Shown here piece after piece: positions 1 through 8,094 of a DNA stretch of 64,000 bases (position 1 is its first letter; each line of letters begins with the position of its first letter). The translations under genes and the position numbers were made by a program. The notes below the pieces were generated by a model. That model had not been told where the DNA came from. It made no database searches and was given only the letters and a program-made list of their open reading frames with translations. Where the stretch lies: positions 3,522,501 through 3,586,500 of the forward strand of contig NZ_CP110128.1 in NCBI RefSeq assembly GCF_028471945.1, given 5' to 3'. Source of the stretch: Pseudomonas sp. WJP1. GTDB taxonomy: Bacteria > Pseudomonadota > Gammaproteobacteria > Pseudomonadales > Pseudomonadaceae.

Positions 1-554
1 GCGGCCAGTTTTGACGCCTCGCGCAGAATCCTGTCGTTGAAACCTTCGTATTGGTCATCGCAATGAAAAGGGTCGACGGCGGCGACGATCTTGCGCGGCA
101 ATGCGTGGCGCATATGGCTGACAAAATGCAGTGGCACCGGGCATTCGCGCAGCAAATGGATATCCAGAGTGGTAAACATCAGACGTGACAGCAGCGATTC
201 GTGTTCCAGCGCCTTGATCAATGCCGCCATCGGCTGTTCTTTGAGATGAATGAGGATTTCCTGCAGCGGCCGCTCCACCCAGACCACTTCAGTGGTGACG
301 TGAACCCCGATCTTGCGCATCGGTCTGGCCTGGTCTTCAAGCCATTGACGATGGCGCTCGACATAGCCTAGTCGCATCTGTTCCTGCGCTTGTTCGTTGA
401 CCATTCCAGCGGTCGCCAGCCCCTCGAGATAATCGAACGCCACGATGTGCAGTGCCGCATCCGAGGCCTTGGCCAGCGCAGCGGCCCGGTCGAAGGCCGG
501 GCTGTTTTCCATCAACGGCGAGACGACCAGCATGAAACGTGATTGATCAGACAT
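1..554 (-). CDS. Universal stress protein, tandem UspA domains (partial)
   Basis: The gene runs off the left edge, so only the N-terminal ~184 residues are visible. The ATG at 554 has a GGAG about ten bases upstream. The protein opens MSDQSRFMLVVSPLMENSPA and continues with the LHIVAFDY stretch shared with the two full-length paralogues at 2388-3311 and 4900-5820, so it should be a ~300-residue protein with two Usp folds. Family members are cytoplasmic stress proteins, and in Pseudomonas several are induced by oxygen limitation through Anr. An FNR-type box at 622-635 lies where a class II site would put the start near 587, giving a ~33-base leader. The substrate or ligand is unknown. Confidence 0.9.
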   Translation of the reverse strand, partial: MSDQSRFMLVVSPLMENSPAFDRAAALAKASDAALHIVAFDYLEGLATAGMVNEQAQEQMRLGYVERHRQWLEDQARPMRKIGVHVTTEVVWVERPLQEILIHLKEQPMAALIKALEHESLLSRLMFTTLDIHLLRECPVPLHFVSHMRHALPRKIVAAVDPFHCDDQYEGFNDRILREASKLA

Positions 555-621
555 GACAAATCTCCGGTAGGTAATCACGCAATTGCTTGCCCAAATCCTG
601 CTGAAGACCAGAGCGACGGGG

Positions 622-635
622 TTGATCTTTGTCAA
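622..635 (-). promoter_or_regulatory. Anr/FNR-type box for the leftward usp gene
   Basis: The bases read TTGATCTTTGTCAA, which matches TTGAT-N4-ATCAA at nine of ten fixed positions. Its centre (628.5) minus 41.5 predicts a leftward start near 587, between the box and the usp ATG at 554. The consensus and spacing are known for FNR/Anr class II promoters; use here is inferred. Confidence 0.7.
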
Positions 636-701
636 ATGGCGTGGAGAAGCACGATGCTGCCCGACGTGTGGTCGCCCACGTCTCGTCCAGTGACAGATTT
701 G

Positions 702-715
702 TTGACCATGATCAA
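702..715 (+). promoter_or_regulatory. Anr/FNR-type box for the alcohol dehydrogenase
   Basis: The bases read TTGACCATGATCAA, nine of ten fixed positions. A start 41.5 bases downstream of the centre falls near 750, giving a ~43-base leader before the ATG at 793. With the box at 622-635 it makes a divergent, oxygen-responsive intergenic region. Confidence 0.75.
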
Positions 716-792
716 TCTTTCGTCGATCTCCCCGGCGCAGTCTTTGGGTTCGTACGGGAGGTTGGCTTGCGCACGGTAGAGGAGGGAACACC

Positions 793-1866
793 ATGGCAAC
801 CATGAAAGCGGCTGTTTTCGTTGAACGGAACCGGATCGTGCTGGAAGACAAACCCATCCCTGAAGTCGGGCCGCAGGATGCATTGATCCGTATCACCACC
901 ACGACTATTTGCGGAACCGACGTGCACATCTTGCGCGGAGAATACCCGGTGGCCAAGGGCCTGACTGTAGGCCATGAGCCGGTGGGCATCATTGAGCGCC
1001 TGGGTTCCCAAGTGCGCGGCTTTGTCGAAGGCCAGCGGGTGATTGCCGGTGCCATCACGCCCAGCGGGCAAAGTTATGCCTGTCTGTGTGGTTGCGCGTC
1101 ACAGGATGGACCAGACACGCGCCATGGTTTTCGCGCTATCGGGGGCTGGAAGTTCGGCAACATCATCGACGGCTGCCAGGCCGAGTACGTGCTGGTACCG
1201 GACGCCCTTGCCAATTTGTGCCCGATTCCCGACGGGCTCAGTGACGAGCAGGTGTTGATGTGCCCGGACATCATGTCCACCGGGTTTTCCGGGGCAGAAC
1301 GGGGCGAAGTGACCATCGGCGATACGGTTGCCGTGTTTGCCCTTGGGCCAATAGGCCTTTGTGCGGTCGCAGGTGCACGCCTTAAAGGCGCGACGACAAT
1401 CATTGGCGTCGATGCCGTGGTTGAGCGGATGAACGTTGCGCGACGGTTGGGCGCGACCCATATCGTCAACTTCAAGGACGGTAACGTGGTCGAGCAGATC
1501 ATGGCCCTGACCGATGGTCGGGGAGTCGACGTGTCCATCGAGGCACTGGGGACCCAAGGGACTTTCGAGTCCGCGCTGCGCGTGCTGCGTCCGGGCGGTC
1601 GACTGTCCAGCCTTGGCGTTTACTCCAGTGATCTGCGCATTCCACTCGATGCCTTTGCTGCAGGGTTGGGAGATTACAGCATCGTCACCACCTTGTGCCC
1701 CGGCGGCAAGGAACGCATGCGCCGCCTGATGGCGGTGGTGCAGAGTGGTGGCGTGGACCTGTCACCACTGGTGACTCACCGTTTCAAACTTGATGATATC
1801 GAGGCGGCTTATGAGTTGTTTGCCCACCAACGGGACGGTGTGATGAAGGTCGCGATTACGCCGTGA
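793..1866 (+). CDS. Zinc-dependent medium-chain alcohol dehydrogenase
   Basis: The 357-residue protein is a medium-chain dehydrogenase/reductase. It has the catalytic zinc motifs ICGTDVH and GHEPVG and a CPDIMSTG segment carrying the third ligand, then a Rossmann motif ALGPIG near residue 180. An Asp after the second strand (IGVDAVVER) suggests NAD rather than NADP. The arrangement resembles secondary alcohol (isopropanol-type) dehydrogenases that keep the catalytic zinc; the structural zinc loop is not canonical (CLCGC only). The start has GAGGAGGG just upstream. Under an Anr-type box it would plausibly reoxidise NADH when oxygen is short. The substrate cannot be read from the sequence. Confidence 0.9.
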   Translation: MATMKAAVFVERNRIVLEDKPIPEVGPQDALIRITTTTICGTDVHILRGEYPVAKGLTVGHEPVGIIERLGSQVRGFVEGQRVIAGAITPSGQSYACLCGCASQDGPDTRHGFRAIGGWKFGNIIDGCQAEYVLVPDALANLCPIPDGLSDEQVLMCPDIMSTGFSGAERGEVTIGDTVAVFALGPIGLCAVAGARLKGATTIIGVDAVVERMNVARRLGATHIVNFKDGNVVEQIMALTDGRGVDVSIEALGTQGTFESALRVLRPGGRLSSLGVYSSDLRIPLDAFAAGLGDYSIVTTLCPGGKERMRRLMAVVQSGGVDLSPLVTHRFKLDDIEAAYELFAHQRDGVMKVAITP

Positions 1867-1906
1867 GGGTGTCCGGCTTTATTCTCGAAGTGGAACGGAG
1901 GTGTCT

Positions 1907-2149
1907 ATGATCATTGATATCATGGAGAAACCGGCAAGCCATTGCTGGGTCGTGTGCATGGATGCCCTGGAAGTGAACTTCAATAGCCTGGGCGAAGCGC
2001 GGGCTTTCGTTGGCCAACTCAAGACGCGTATCGAAGCACCGCATGCCTGGCCGATTTCCCCTTCCCCGGCAGCCGTTACCAGACCGATGCCTGACCGTCG
2101 AACGGCCTGTCCCAAGGGCGAACAGTCTCGAGCCGATTTTGTCGAGTAA
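1907..2149 (+). CDS. Small hypothetical protein of the Anr/Usp block
   Basis: This 80-residue product follows the dehydrogenase by 40 bases on the same strand. The ATG at 1907 is preferred to an in-frame GTG at 1901 because AACGGAGG sits at the right distance. The first 55 residues look like a compact fold (MEKPASHCWVVCMDALEVNF then a helix with EARAFVGQLKTRI); the rest is Pro- and Arg-rich and probably disordered. I recognise no family. Its place between Anr-controlled genes suggests cotranscription with the dehydrogenase. Confidence 0.6.
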   Translation: MIIDIMEKPASHCWVVCMDALEVNFNSLGEARAFVGQLKTRIEAPHAWPISPSPAAVTRPMPDRRTACPKGEQSRADFVE

Positions 2150-2300
2150 CCCTTTGGGTCAGCAAGGGACTCATGCGGATGACAACCCAATGAACCAAAC
2201 CATTGGGCTGACAGGCCAAACAGCCGATCAAGATCGGTTGTTGCTGACACTCGCGATGTGGGCGGGTTTGGGGTTGAACTGACGGACATCGCGCGTGTAA

Positions 2301-2314
2301 CTGACAAATATCAA
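2301..2314 (+). promoter_or_regulatory. Degenerate Anr/FNR-type box for the second usp gene
   Basis: The bases read CTGACAAATATCAA, eight of ten fixed positions. Centre plus 41.5 gives a start near 2349 and a ~39-base leader before the ATG at 2388. The surrounding 2150-2387 holds no convincing gene. Confidence 0.5.
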
Positions 2315-2387
2315 GTGGTCGGAACAGGTATTAATCAATCTGTGGTTCCTACTACTGGATTGAAATGGCCGTGTGCCGAGGTGCCCC

Positions 2388-3311
2388 ATGTCGCAAACTC
2401 AACGTTTACTCCTGGTCGCGCCCCCTGCCATGACCCGTACTCCGGCATTCGACCGGGCTGCGGCGCTGGCGCTGGCGATGCACTTGCCCTTGCATATCGT
2501 GGCGTTCGACTACTCACAGGCCTTGGCGGTAGTTGGGTTGATCGCACCTGAACAATTCAGTCTGGCCCGGGACGGCTATCTGAAAACTCATCAGCTATGG
2601 CTCGCCGATCAGGCCGGATTGATGAGCAAGCATGGCGTGCAGGTTACCAGCGAGGTGGTGTGGGTAGAGGATCCTTATGAAGAGATCCTGCACTTTATCA
2701 ACGAGATGCCGCTGACCCTGATCATTAAGGACGCCCAGGAAGAATCGGCGCTCAAGCGCGTGTTTTTCACGCCGCTGGACTGGCAGCTGCTGCGTGAGTG
2801 TTCGGTGCCGGTGCATCTGGTGACCACGCCTTTATATCCCCGGCCCCGTAACGTACTGGCCATTATTGATGTGTTGCGCGATGAGGAACTGGGCCGGATG
2901 TTCAACGACCAGATTATCGACGCAGCAGCGAAATTGGCCGCTGTCTGTGATGCCAGTCTTGAACTGCTGCATGTGTATGACTGGACGGCTGTATACGTTC
3001 AGGACATGGGCTTTGGCGCATTGCCGTTGGCCACCGGAATATATGAAATGTTGGGAACGGCTCAGCATGACGCGTTTGCGGCCATCGCTGAACGCCACGG
3101 CGTGCCACCGGAACGTCGTCACTTCAGGGAAGGCATACCCGTGCCGAGTATTTGTGAATTCGCCGCCGAGCACGGCACTGACGTCATTGTCATGGGCACG
3201 GTGCAGCACAAGGGTTTAAGCAAACGTCTAGGCACCACGGCCGAGCAACTCTTGCATCGGGCGCCGTGCAGTGTATTGGCGATAAAACCGGGGCGAATGC
3301 TGCAATCCTGA
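2388..3311 (+). CDS. Universal stress protein, tandem UspA domains
   Basis: The 307-residue protein has two Usp folds of about 150 residues. The C-terminal half ends with GTVQHKGLSKRLGTTAEQLL, a recognisable form of the G-x2-G-x9-G(S/T) nucleotide-binding loop, then HRAPCSVLAIKP. The N-terminal half lacks a clear loop. ATG 2388 is chosen over an in-frame GTG at 2373 because GAGG lies 6-7 bases upstream of the ATG. It is a clear paralogue of the proteins at 1-554 and 4900-5820. Pseudomonas relatives help survival under oxygen starvation; a molecular activity is not established. Confidence 0.93.
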   Translation: MSQTQRLLLVAPPAMTRTPAFDRAAALALAMHLPLHIVAFDYSQALAVVGLIAPEQFSLARDGYLKTHQLWLADQAGLMSKHGVQVTSEVVWVEDPYEEILHFINEMPLTLIIKDAQEESALKRVFFTPLDWQLLRECSVPVHLVTTPLYPRPRNVLAIIDVLRDEELGRMFNDQIIDAAAKLAAVCDASLELLHVYDWTAVYVQDMGFGALPLATGIYEMLGTAQHDAFAAIAERHGVPPERRHFREGIPVPSICEFAAEHGTDVIVMGTVQHKGLSKRLGTTAEQLLHRAPCSVLAIKPGRMLQS

Positions 3312-3325
3312 GGTCAGGTAGCGCG

Positions 3326-3382
3326 TCAGGGAATGTGCACGAGCTTGCCGTTGAACTGGCCGGTGCCTAACCGTTCCAGCGC
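3326..3382 (-). pseudogene. C-terminal relic of a zinc alcohol dehydrogenase-like gene
   Basis: Read leftward, the codons directly after the TAG of the anr-like gene encode ALERLGTGQFNGKLVHIP and then a stop. This looks like the last ~18 residues of a medium-chain dehydrogenase. It is in the same frame as the anr-like gene, separated only by that TAG. No start or upstream dehydrogenase sequence remains. The simplest reading is a deletion that joined the regulator gene to the tail of a lost dehydrogenase. The match is from memory of the family and is short. Confidence 0.5.
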
Positions 3383-4126
3383 CTAGCTGAGGTGGCGATG
3401 GCAGCCCACGATCAGTTGCTTGAGCCCATCGAGGCTGCGAATGTTGACGTCGCGTCCGTTGATTTCCACCAGTCCTTGGTCACGCAGGTGCGCAATGCCG
3501 CGACAGACGGTTTCCAGGCGCAGGCCCAGGAAGGAGCCAATTTCCTCCCGCCGCATTTTCAGCACAAAGCTGTTGGCCGAATAGCCGCGAGAGTTCAAGC
3601 GTTGCGACATATTCAGCAGGAAAGCGGCCAGGCGTTCATCCGAATTCATGTTGCCCAGCATCATCAGCATGTCGTGATCGCGAACGATTTCCCGGCTGAG
3701 GATTTTGTTGAGGTTGTGCTGCAGTGAAGGCAGCTCTCGGGCAAGTTTTTCCAGGTGGGAAAAATGGATGGGGCAGACTTCGCTGTCCTCCAGGGCAACC
3801 GCGTTGCACGTATGCAGATCGGTGCTGATGGCATCCAGGCCGAGCATTTCGCCGGGAATCTGGAACCCTGTGACTTGCTCGCGACCATCAACTGAAACCA
3901 CGCTGGTCTTGAAAGAACCGATTCGCACGGCGTAAAGGGAGCGAAACTGATCGCTTGCACGGTAGAGTGCTGCGCCTTTCCTGACCTTGAGTCGCTGGAT
4001 GATCAACGTGTCCAGGCGCTCGATTTCCCCACCGGTCAGTCCTAGTGGCAGACACAACTCCAACACGCTGCAACTGGAACATGCAGTTTTGAGGTGATGG
4101 TCGCGATAGGATCGAGTTTCAATCAT
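3383..4126 (-). CDS. Crp/Fnr-family regulator, Anr-like (iron-sulfur oxygen sensor)
   Basis: The 247-residue protein has the architecture of Anr/FNR: an N-terminal Cys cluster (C16, C19, C25 in ACSSCSVLELCLPL), a cyclic-nucleotide-like barrel, a fourth Cys at 107, and a C-terminal winged helix-turn-helix (EEIGSFLGLRLETVCRGI). In FNR four cysteines hold an oxygen-labile 4Fe-4S cluster and the dimer binds TTGAT-N4-ATCAA. ATG 4126 is chosen over the longer upstream reading because GGAGGG precedes it. Where FNR has E-xx-S-R in the recognition helix, this protein has E205, C208, R209, an unusual Ser-to-Cys change. It is probably a second Anr paralogue acting on the local boxes. Confidence 0.88.
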   Translation of the reverse strand: MIETRSYRDHHLKTACSSCSVLELCLPLGLTGGEIERLDTLIIQRLKVRKGAALYRASDQFRSLYAVRIGSFKTSVVSVDGREQVTGFQIPGEMLGLDAISTDLHTCNAVALEDSEVCPIHFSHLEKLARELPSLQHNLNKILSREIVRDHDMLMMLGNMNSDERLAAFLLNMSQRLNSRGYSANSFVLKMRREEIGSFLGLRLETVCRGIAHLRDQGLVEINGRDVNIRSLDGLKQLIVGCHRHLS

Positions 4127-4289
4127 GCGAAATCCCTCCATATCAGCTAATAGAGCATAGTTTCTCGATCGCCGTCGCAGCAGGAAAACGGGACACCAAC
4201 GATCGGGATTCGACGAGTGGATCCATATCCTGCGTTCCAAGTAAATATCAGAACGGTATTGAATGGCTCAGTAACAGCTGCTCTGAAAC

Positions 4290-4303
4290 TTGAGGTAAAT
4301 CAA
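4290..4303. promoter_or_regulatory. Anr/FNR-type box between the anr-like gene and the phosphoketolase relic
   Basis: The bases read TTGAGGTAAATCAA, nine of ten fixed positions. Rightward, centre plus 41.5 is ~4338, just before the phosphoketolase relic at 4347. Leftward the predicted start is ~4255, leaving a 129-base leader for the regulator. The rightward fit suggests the promoter of the lost phosphoketolase gene survived. Confidence 0.65.
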
Positions 4304-4346
4304 GTCCCATCTCTGCCAGGCTCACAAAATCAATTCATATTGATCG

Positions 4347-4601
4347 GTGGATCAGATGCGCGGCTTCAATGAGGAGGGCGCGACCACGACGCCATTCGAT
4401 ATGGCGGTGATCAACAACCTGGATCGCTATCGGCTGGCGCTGGACGTCATCGAATGGATGCCCCGGTTGCACGATCAGTTGCAAGCCGCGCGCTCGCGCT
4501 ACTGGTCGACCATGGAAAAACACAAGCTCTACCTCATCGAGCATGGACAGGAAATGCCCGAAGTACTGAACTGGCAATGGGCGCCGGGAGCGGGCCACTA
4601 A
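4347..4601 (+). pseudogene. Phosphoketolase C-terminal relic
   Basis: The ~84-codon frame matches only the extreme C-terminus of xylulose-5-phosphate/fructose-6-phosphate phosphoketolase. It contains EEGATTTPFDMAVINNLDRY, a VIEWMP stretch and the terminal LIEHGQEMPEVLNWQW, where full enzymes have similar FDM-LN-LDR and HG-DMPEI-NW-W motifs and are about 790 residues long. A stop codon (4341-4343) lies just upstream in frame, so more than 85 percent of the gene is gone. It sits directly behind the Anr-type box, consistent with an internal deletion. Confidence 0.8.
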
Positions 4602-4899
4602 ATCCAGTGAGGGCGGCTTTACGGTGCCACCGATTTAGTTGATAAAAATCAACGCTCCTACCGGACAACGCCAGATACTTGAACAACAACTTTTGCAGTT
4701 GCGATAGCGCCGACGAGGCGTACGTAAAAGCGCAGCTGGCCGCGGCCGCACAGGCGCAAGGCACAGCCGATGGAGCAAAAGAACGCGCCAGGCGGATGCT
4801 GGAGAGGGCGAGTCGCAAATAACCGTCGATTGCCTCGAGACCCTCGGCAGGGAATCAGGCGTGCAATCAGGTAGTTAACGTTTCTGTGAGAGGTAAGTG
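4602..4899 (+). other. Intergenic region with a perfect Anr box and a short reading frame
   Basis: No gene is recognised. A 47-codon frame at 4679-4822 with a TTG start encodes an Ala- and Arg-rich helix-like peptide (ending in ERARRMLERASRK). It has no convincing ribosome site and could be another relic or a leader. The predicted start from the Anr box (4639-4652) is ~4687, so transcription would cover most of this stretch before the usp gene. Confidence 0.4.
4639..4652 (+). promoter_or_regulatory. Perfect Anr/FNR-type box
   Basis: TTGATAAAAATCAA matches all ten fixed positions of the consensus. It is 248 bases before the usp ATG at 4900, implying a long leader or a second, closer start. 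Confidence 0.8.
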
Positions 4900-5820
4900 A
4901 TGCTCAAACTCAAACGAATCCTAATGATAGCGCCTAGCGAAATGACCCTTAGCCCGGCATTTCAGCGTGCATATGCCCTGGCCGGTGCAACCGGCTCGTT
5001 ATTGCATATTGTCGCGTTCGATTATGTCCCGGCACTGGCGGTGGCGGGTCTTCTTGATCACGATGCGATGGCCCAGGCCAGGGAGGGATACCTGCAGGTG
5101 CACCGGCATTGGCTAGAGCAGCAAGCCCGGTTTCAACGATGCATCGGAATGCAGGTGACCACTGAAGTGGTCTGGGCCAAGTCGAGTTTGACGCACCTGC
5201 TTGAATACGTGAATGACTTCCTCCCGGATCTGGTGATCAAGGACACCCATTACGTGCCGGCACTCGACCGTGCCTTTCACCGACCTCTGGACTGGCGCCT
5301 GCTGCGCGAGTGTCCGGCGCACTTGCACCTGGTGACCAGTGCCGCAAATCCAAAACCATTGAAAATTCTCGCGGCGATCGATCTGTCCCATCTGGAGGAG
5401 CTGACTCAGGGCTTGAATGACCGAATACTCGATCTGGCCTCTACGCTGGCAGCCAGCTGCGGGGCTGCACTGCACGTGCTTAATGTCAGTCGTTGGTCAG
5501 TGATGAGCGATGCACCGATGAGTGTGCCGACAGGCAGTCTGGATGACAGTTTGAGGGATGCGATTCAGGATGCCCAGCAAGAGGCCCTTGATGTGCTTGC
5601 CGAGCGCTATTGCATCAAACATAAGTGTCGACATTCGTTGACGGGTAACCCCCAGAAAGTCATCGGACTTTTCGCTCAACAGAATGCCTTTGACATCGTA
5701 GTGTTGGGTACGGTTTATCCCCATGGAAATGACTGGTTTATCGGTAGTACTGCTGAAAGTGTTCTAAACCGGGCACCGTGCAGTTTGATGATTGTCAAAC
5801 CATTCCCCCCGCCCGACTGA
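4900..5820 (+). CDS. Universal stress protein, tandem UspA domains
   Basis: The 306-residue protein has two Usp domains, with the second ending in GTVYPHGNDWFIGSTAESVL followed by NRAPCSLMIVKP, a good form of the ATP-binding loop. The ATG at 4900 has GAGAGG upstream; an adjacent in-frame GTG at 4897 is less well spaced. It is the third tandem Usp in 6 kb, and all three share LHIVAFDY and the RPLDWRLLREC-type segment. Ligand binding by the second half is inferred from the motif; the physiological role is probably low-oxygen or stationary survival. Confidence 0.93.
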   Translation: MLKLKRILMIAPSEMTLSPAFQRAYALAGATGSLLHIVAFDYVPALAVAGLLDHDAMAQAREGYLQVHRHWLEQQARFQRCIGMQVTTEVVWAKSSLTHLLEYVNDFLPDLVIKDTHYVPALDRAFHRPLDWRLLRECPAHLHLVTSAANPKPLKILAAIDLSHLEELTQGLNDRILDLASTLAASCGAALHVLNVSRWSVMSDAPMSVPTGSLDDSLRDAIQDAQQEALDVLAERYCIKHKCRHSLTGNPQKVIGLFAQQNAFDIVVLGTVYPHGNDWFIGSTAESVLNRAPCSLMIVKPFPPPD

Positions 5821-5844
5821 AAGAGGCACTGACAAGCTTGCAGT

Positions 5845-5858
5845 TGATAAAAATCAAC
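5845..5858 (+). promoter_or_regulatory. Perfect Anr/FNR-type box for the beta-CASP gene
   Basis: TTGATAAAAATCAA again matches every fixed position and is identical to the box at 4639-4652. Centre plus 41.5 is ~5893, 25 bases before the preferred ATG at 5918, which also argues against the upstream ATG at 5900. Confidence 0.85.
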
Positions 5859-5917
5859 TGGCCTTGAAGCAAAAGGAGCGATCAATAGCGCTCCCCTGAA
5901 TGTTCAAGGAATCGGCC

Positions 5918-7297
5918 ATGCGAATCACATTTCTAGGTGCCGCGGGTACCGTCACGGGCAGCAAGTACCTGCTGGAGCATCGTAACCAGCATGTGCTGGT
6001 CGATTGCGGGTTGTTCCAGGGCTACAAGCAACTGCGATTACACAACCGGGACCCGTTCCAGCTCCCGGTCAGCGAACTGGATGCGATTGTGCTGACCCAT
6101 GCCCATCTCGATCACAGCGGTTATCTGCCCGTACTGGTGCGCAATGGTTATCGTGGCCCGGTTTATGCTACGCCCGCGACCTGTGAGCTGGTGAGAATTC
6201 TGCTGCTCGACAGTGGTCGCTTGCAGGAAGAAGAGGCTGAGTTCGCCAATCGCCATGGCTTTTCAAAACACAGCCCGGCACTGCCGCTTTACACTGAGCA
6301 AGATGCCGAGCATGCGCTAAAACTGTTGCGGCCAGTGGAGCTGCACCACAAGGTTCAAATTGTCCCGGACATGACCATCGAGCTTCGATGCGCCGGGCAT
6401 ATCCTGGGGGCGGCAACGGTGCAAGTGAGCGCCAATGGCATGGACTTGGTGTTTTCCGGGGATTTGGGGCGACCTGACGATCCTTTGATGTTCGCTCCGG
6501 AAACCGTCGAGCAGGCGGATTACCTGCTGGTGGAGTCGACTTACGGCGACCGTAAACATCCAGTCGAATCGCCGCAGGAGCAATTGGCTGAGGTCATCAC
6601 CCGTACTGCGCTGCGCCAAGGAATTACCCTGGTGCCGTCGTTCGCTGTAGGACGTGCCCAGCTGTTGATGTATCACCTGTATCAGTTGAAACGCAAAAGG
6701 GCGATTCCCGATATTCCTGTCTACCTGAACAGCCCGATGGCCACCGATGTCACGAGCCTGTACCAGCGTTTTCGCAGCGAGCACAGATTGTCCCAAGAGG
6801 ACTGCGAAGGTATGTGCCACGTGGCGCAATTCGTACGGACTGTCCAGGATTCCAGAGAACTCGATCAGCAACGCACCCCGGCGGTAATTATCGCCGCCAG
6901 CGGCATGGCGACCGGAGGGCGGGTGGTCCATCACCTCAAGGCGCTGGCTCCCAATCCGTCTAACACGTTGCTGATGCCGGGTTTTCAGGCCGGTGGCACC
7001 CGTGGGGCGCAGATTGTCGCGGGGGCTCCTTCAGTTCGTATCCACGGTAAAGACGTGCCAGTGCGCGCCGAAGTGGTACCGATGCAAACCCTGTCTGCGC
7101 ATGCCGATGCTGATGAAATCATGCAGTGGCTGCGTGGGTTCAAGCGACCTCCAAAACACACCTTTGTGGTGCATGGGGAACCCAACGCATCGGATGTGCT
7201 GCGCCGTCGCATCAGCCTGGAGTTGGGATGGACGGTTTCGGTGCCAGAGTATCGCGATAGCGTCGAACTTGCCCCTGTTGATCTCCCTGAAAACTAA
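5918..7297 (+). CDS. MBL-fold RNA-metabolising hydrolase (beta-CASP family)
   Basis: The 459-residue protein has a metallo-beta-lactamase core with THAHLDHSGYLP, GAA-TVTGS near the N-terminus, a CAGHILGAA motif, SGDLGRPDDPL, a beta-CASP insert (SFAVGRAQ, SPMATD) and a C-terminal RMMBL-type segment (FVVHGEPNAS). Bacterial members resemble the CPSF-73/Ysh1 family and are often annotated as mRNA 3'-end processing factors or exonucleases; actual substrates in Pseudomonas are uncertain. ATG 5918 has AAGGA seven bases upstream. The Anr box makes it a member of the low-oxygen block, as also seen in related pseudomonads. Confidence 0.93.
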   Translation: MRITFLGAAGTVTGSKYLLEHRNQHVLVDCGLFQGYKQLRLHNRDPFQLPVSELDAIVLTHAHLDHSGYLPVLVRNGYRGPVYATPATCELVRILLLDSGRLQEEEAEFANRHGFSKHSPALPLYTEQDAEHALKLLRPVELHHKVQIVPDMTIELRCAGHILGAATVQVSANGMDLVFSGDLGRPDDPLMFAPETVEQADYLLVESTYGDRKHPVESPQEQLAEVITRTALRQGITLVPSFAVGRAQLLMYHLYQLKRKRAIPDIPVYLNSPMATDVTSLYQRFRSEHRLSQEDCEGMCHVAQFVRTVQDSRELDQQRTPAVIIAASGMATGGRVVHHLKALAPNPSNTLLMPGFQAGGTRGAQIVAGAPSVRIHGKDVPVRAEVVPMQTLSAHADADEIMQWLRGFKRPPKHTFVVHGEPNASDVLRRRISLELGWTVSVPEYRDSVELAPVDLPEN

Positions 7298-7312
7298 CCG
7301 CATTGAAAAAAT

Positions 7313-7340
7313 GCCCCCGGCCGGTTTACCGGCAGGGGGC
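7313..7340. terminator. Bidirectional terminator-like hairpin
   Basis: The stem pairs GCCCCCGGCCGG with CCGG-C-AGGGGGC around a TTTA loop, between the convergent beta-CASP and Hsp20 genes. An A-run on the left serves as the T-run for the leftward gene; the rightward side has no T-run. Confidence 0.7.
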
Positions 7341-7354
7341 AGGTACGCCAACGG

Positions 7355-7897
7355 TCAATCGGCCTTGATCGGCACGACTTTGTCCGCCTTCATGGTTTCG
7401 GGCTTTTTCGGCAACGAAATGCTCAGCACGCCTTTGCTGAAGCTCGCTTCTATCTTCTCGACATCGACGCCTTTGGGCAGGTTGAACACCCGTTCAAAGG
7501 AACCATAGTGCCGCTCGCTAAGGTAATAGCCCTTTCTTTTTTCTTCCTTGTCCTCTTTCTTTTCCCCCTTGATGATCAGATTGCCGTTGGACAGTTTGAG
7601 CTCGATGTTCTTTTGATCCATGCCGGGGAGTTCGGCGGTGATTTCGAAGCTCTTGTCTTTCTCGGTGATGTCCACGGCAGGCAGGCCATGGCCGATGAGT
7701 TCGCGCTTCCAGAATGGTTCGACATCAAATAGCCCACGGCTGAAGGGCGATAGACCTGAACCACGGTTGAATTCTTCGAACAGGTGATCGACCTGTTGCC
7801 GCAATTTTTCCAGAGGTCGCCAAAGGTCTGACGACACTGGATGCTGGCTTGATTTGTCTTCGGTCTGGATCGGCATTTTTTTCACGGAATTGCTCAT
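7355..7897 (-). CDS. Hsp20/alpha-crystallin small heat-shock protein
   Basis: The 180-residue protein has a ~75-residue N-terminal arm, an alpha-crystallin domain with VDITEKDKSFEITAELPGMD, GNLIIKGEKKEDKEEK, and the conserved F-R-like segment SFERVFNLPKGVD. It ends with GVLSISLPKKPE and a short tail. Such proteins are ATP-independent holdases in the cytoplasm. AGAGGAG lies upstream of the ATG. It is divergent from the metal ATPase; the Anr-type box at 8062-8075 may serve both directions. The gene is longer than IbpA (about 137 residues) and belongs to the Hsp20 class common in stress clusters. Confidence 0.95.
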   Translation of the reverse strand: MSNSVKKMPIQTEDKSSQHPVSSDLWRPLEKLRQQVDHLFEEFNRGSGLSPFSRGLFDVEPFWKRELIGHGLPAVDITEKDKSFEITAELPGMDQKNIELKLSNGNLIIKGEKKEDKEEKRKGYYLSERHYGSFERVFNLPKGVDVEKIEASFSKGVLSISLPKKPETMKADKVVPIKAD

Positions 7898-8061
7898 TTT
7901 TCACCACTCCTCTTGGGTAAAGGGCAGGCTGCAAACGTCCCGTACACGAGTCCACCCTGAAAAAAACAGCCAGGCGCTGACCTTTTCAAAGCCAGCGTCA
8001 CTTATCCAATGCGATGGTGCGAACGCTGACTCTAATTTCTACGGGAATACCCAACGGTCGG

Positions 8062-8075
8062 TTGATTTAAATCAG
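8062..8075. promoter_or_regulatory. Anr/FNR-type box between hsp20 and the metal ATPase
   Basis: TTGATTTAAATCAG matches nine of ten fixed positions. Rightward it predicts a start near 8110, downstream of the first ATG of the ATPase frame (8095), so the in-frame ATG at 8167 may be the true start. Leftward it predicts ~8027 and a 130-base hsp20 leader. Confidence 0.65.
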
Positions 8076-8094
8076 AAAGAGGACAAACACCCTT

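Noticed and set aside
4679..4822. 47-codon Ala/Arg-rich frame before the third usp gene
   Set aside because: Only a TTG start without ribosome site; mentioned within the intergenic entry but not called a gene.
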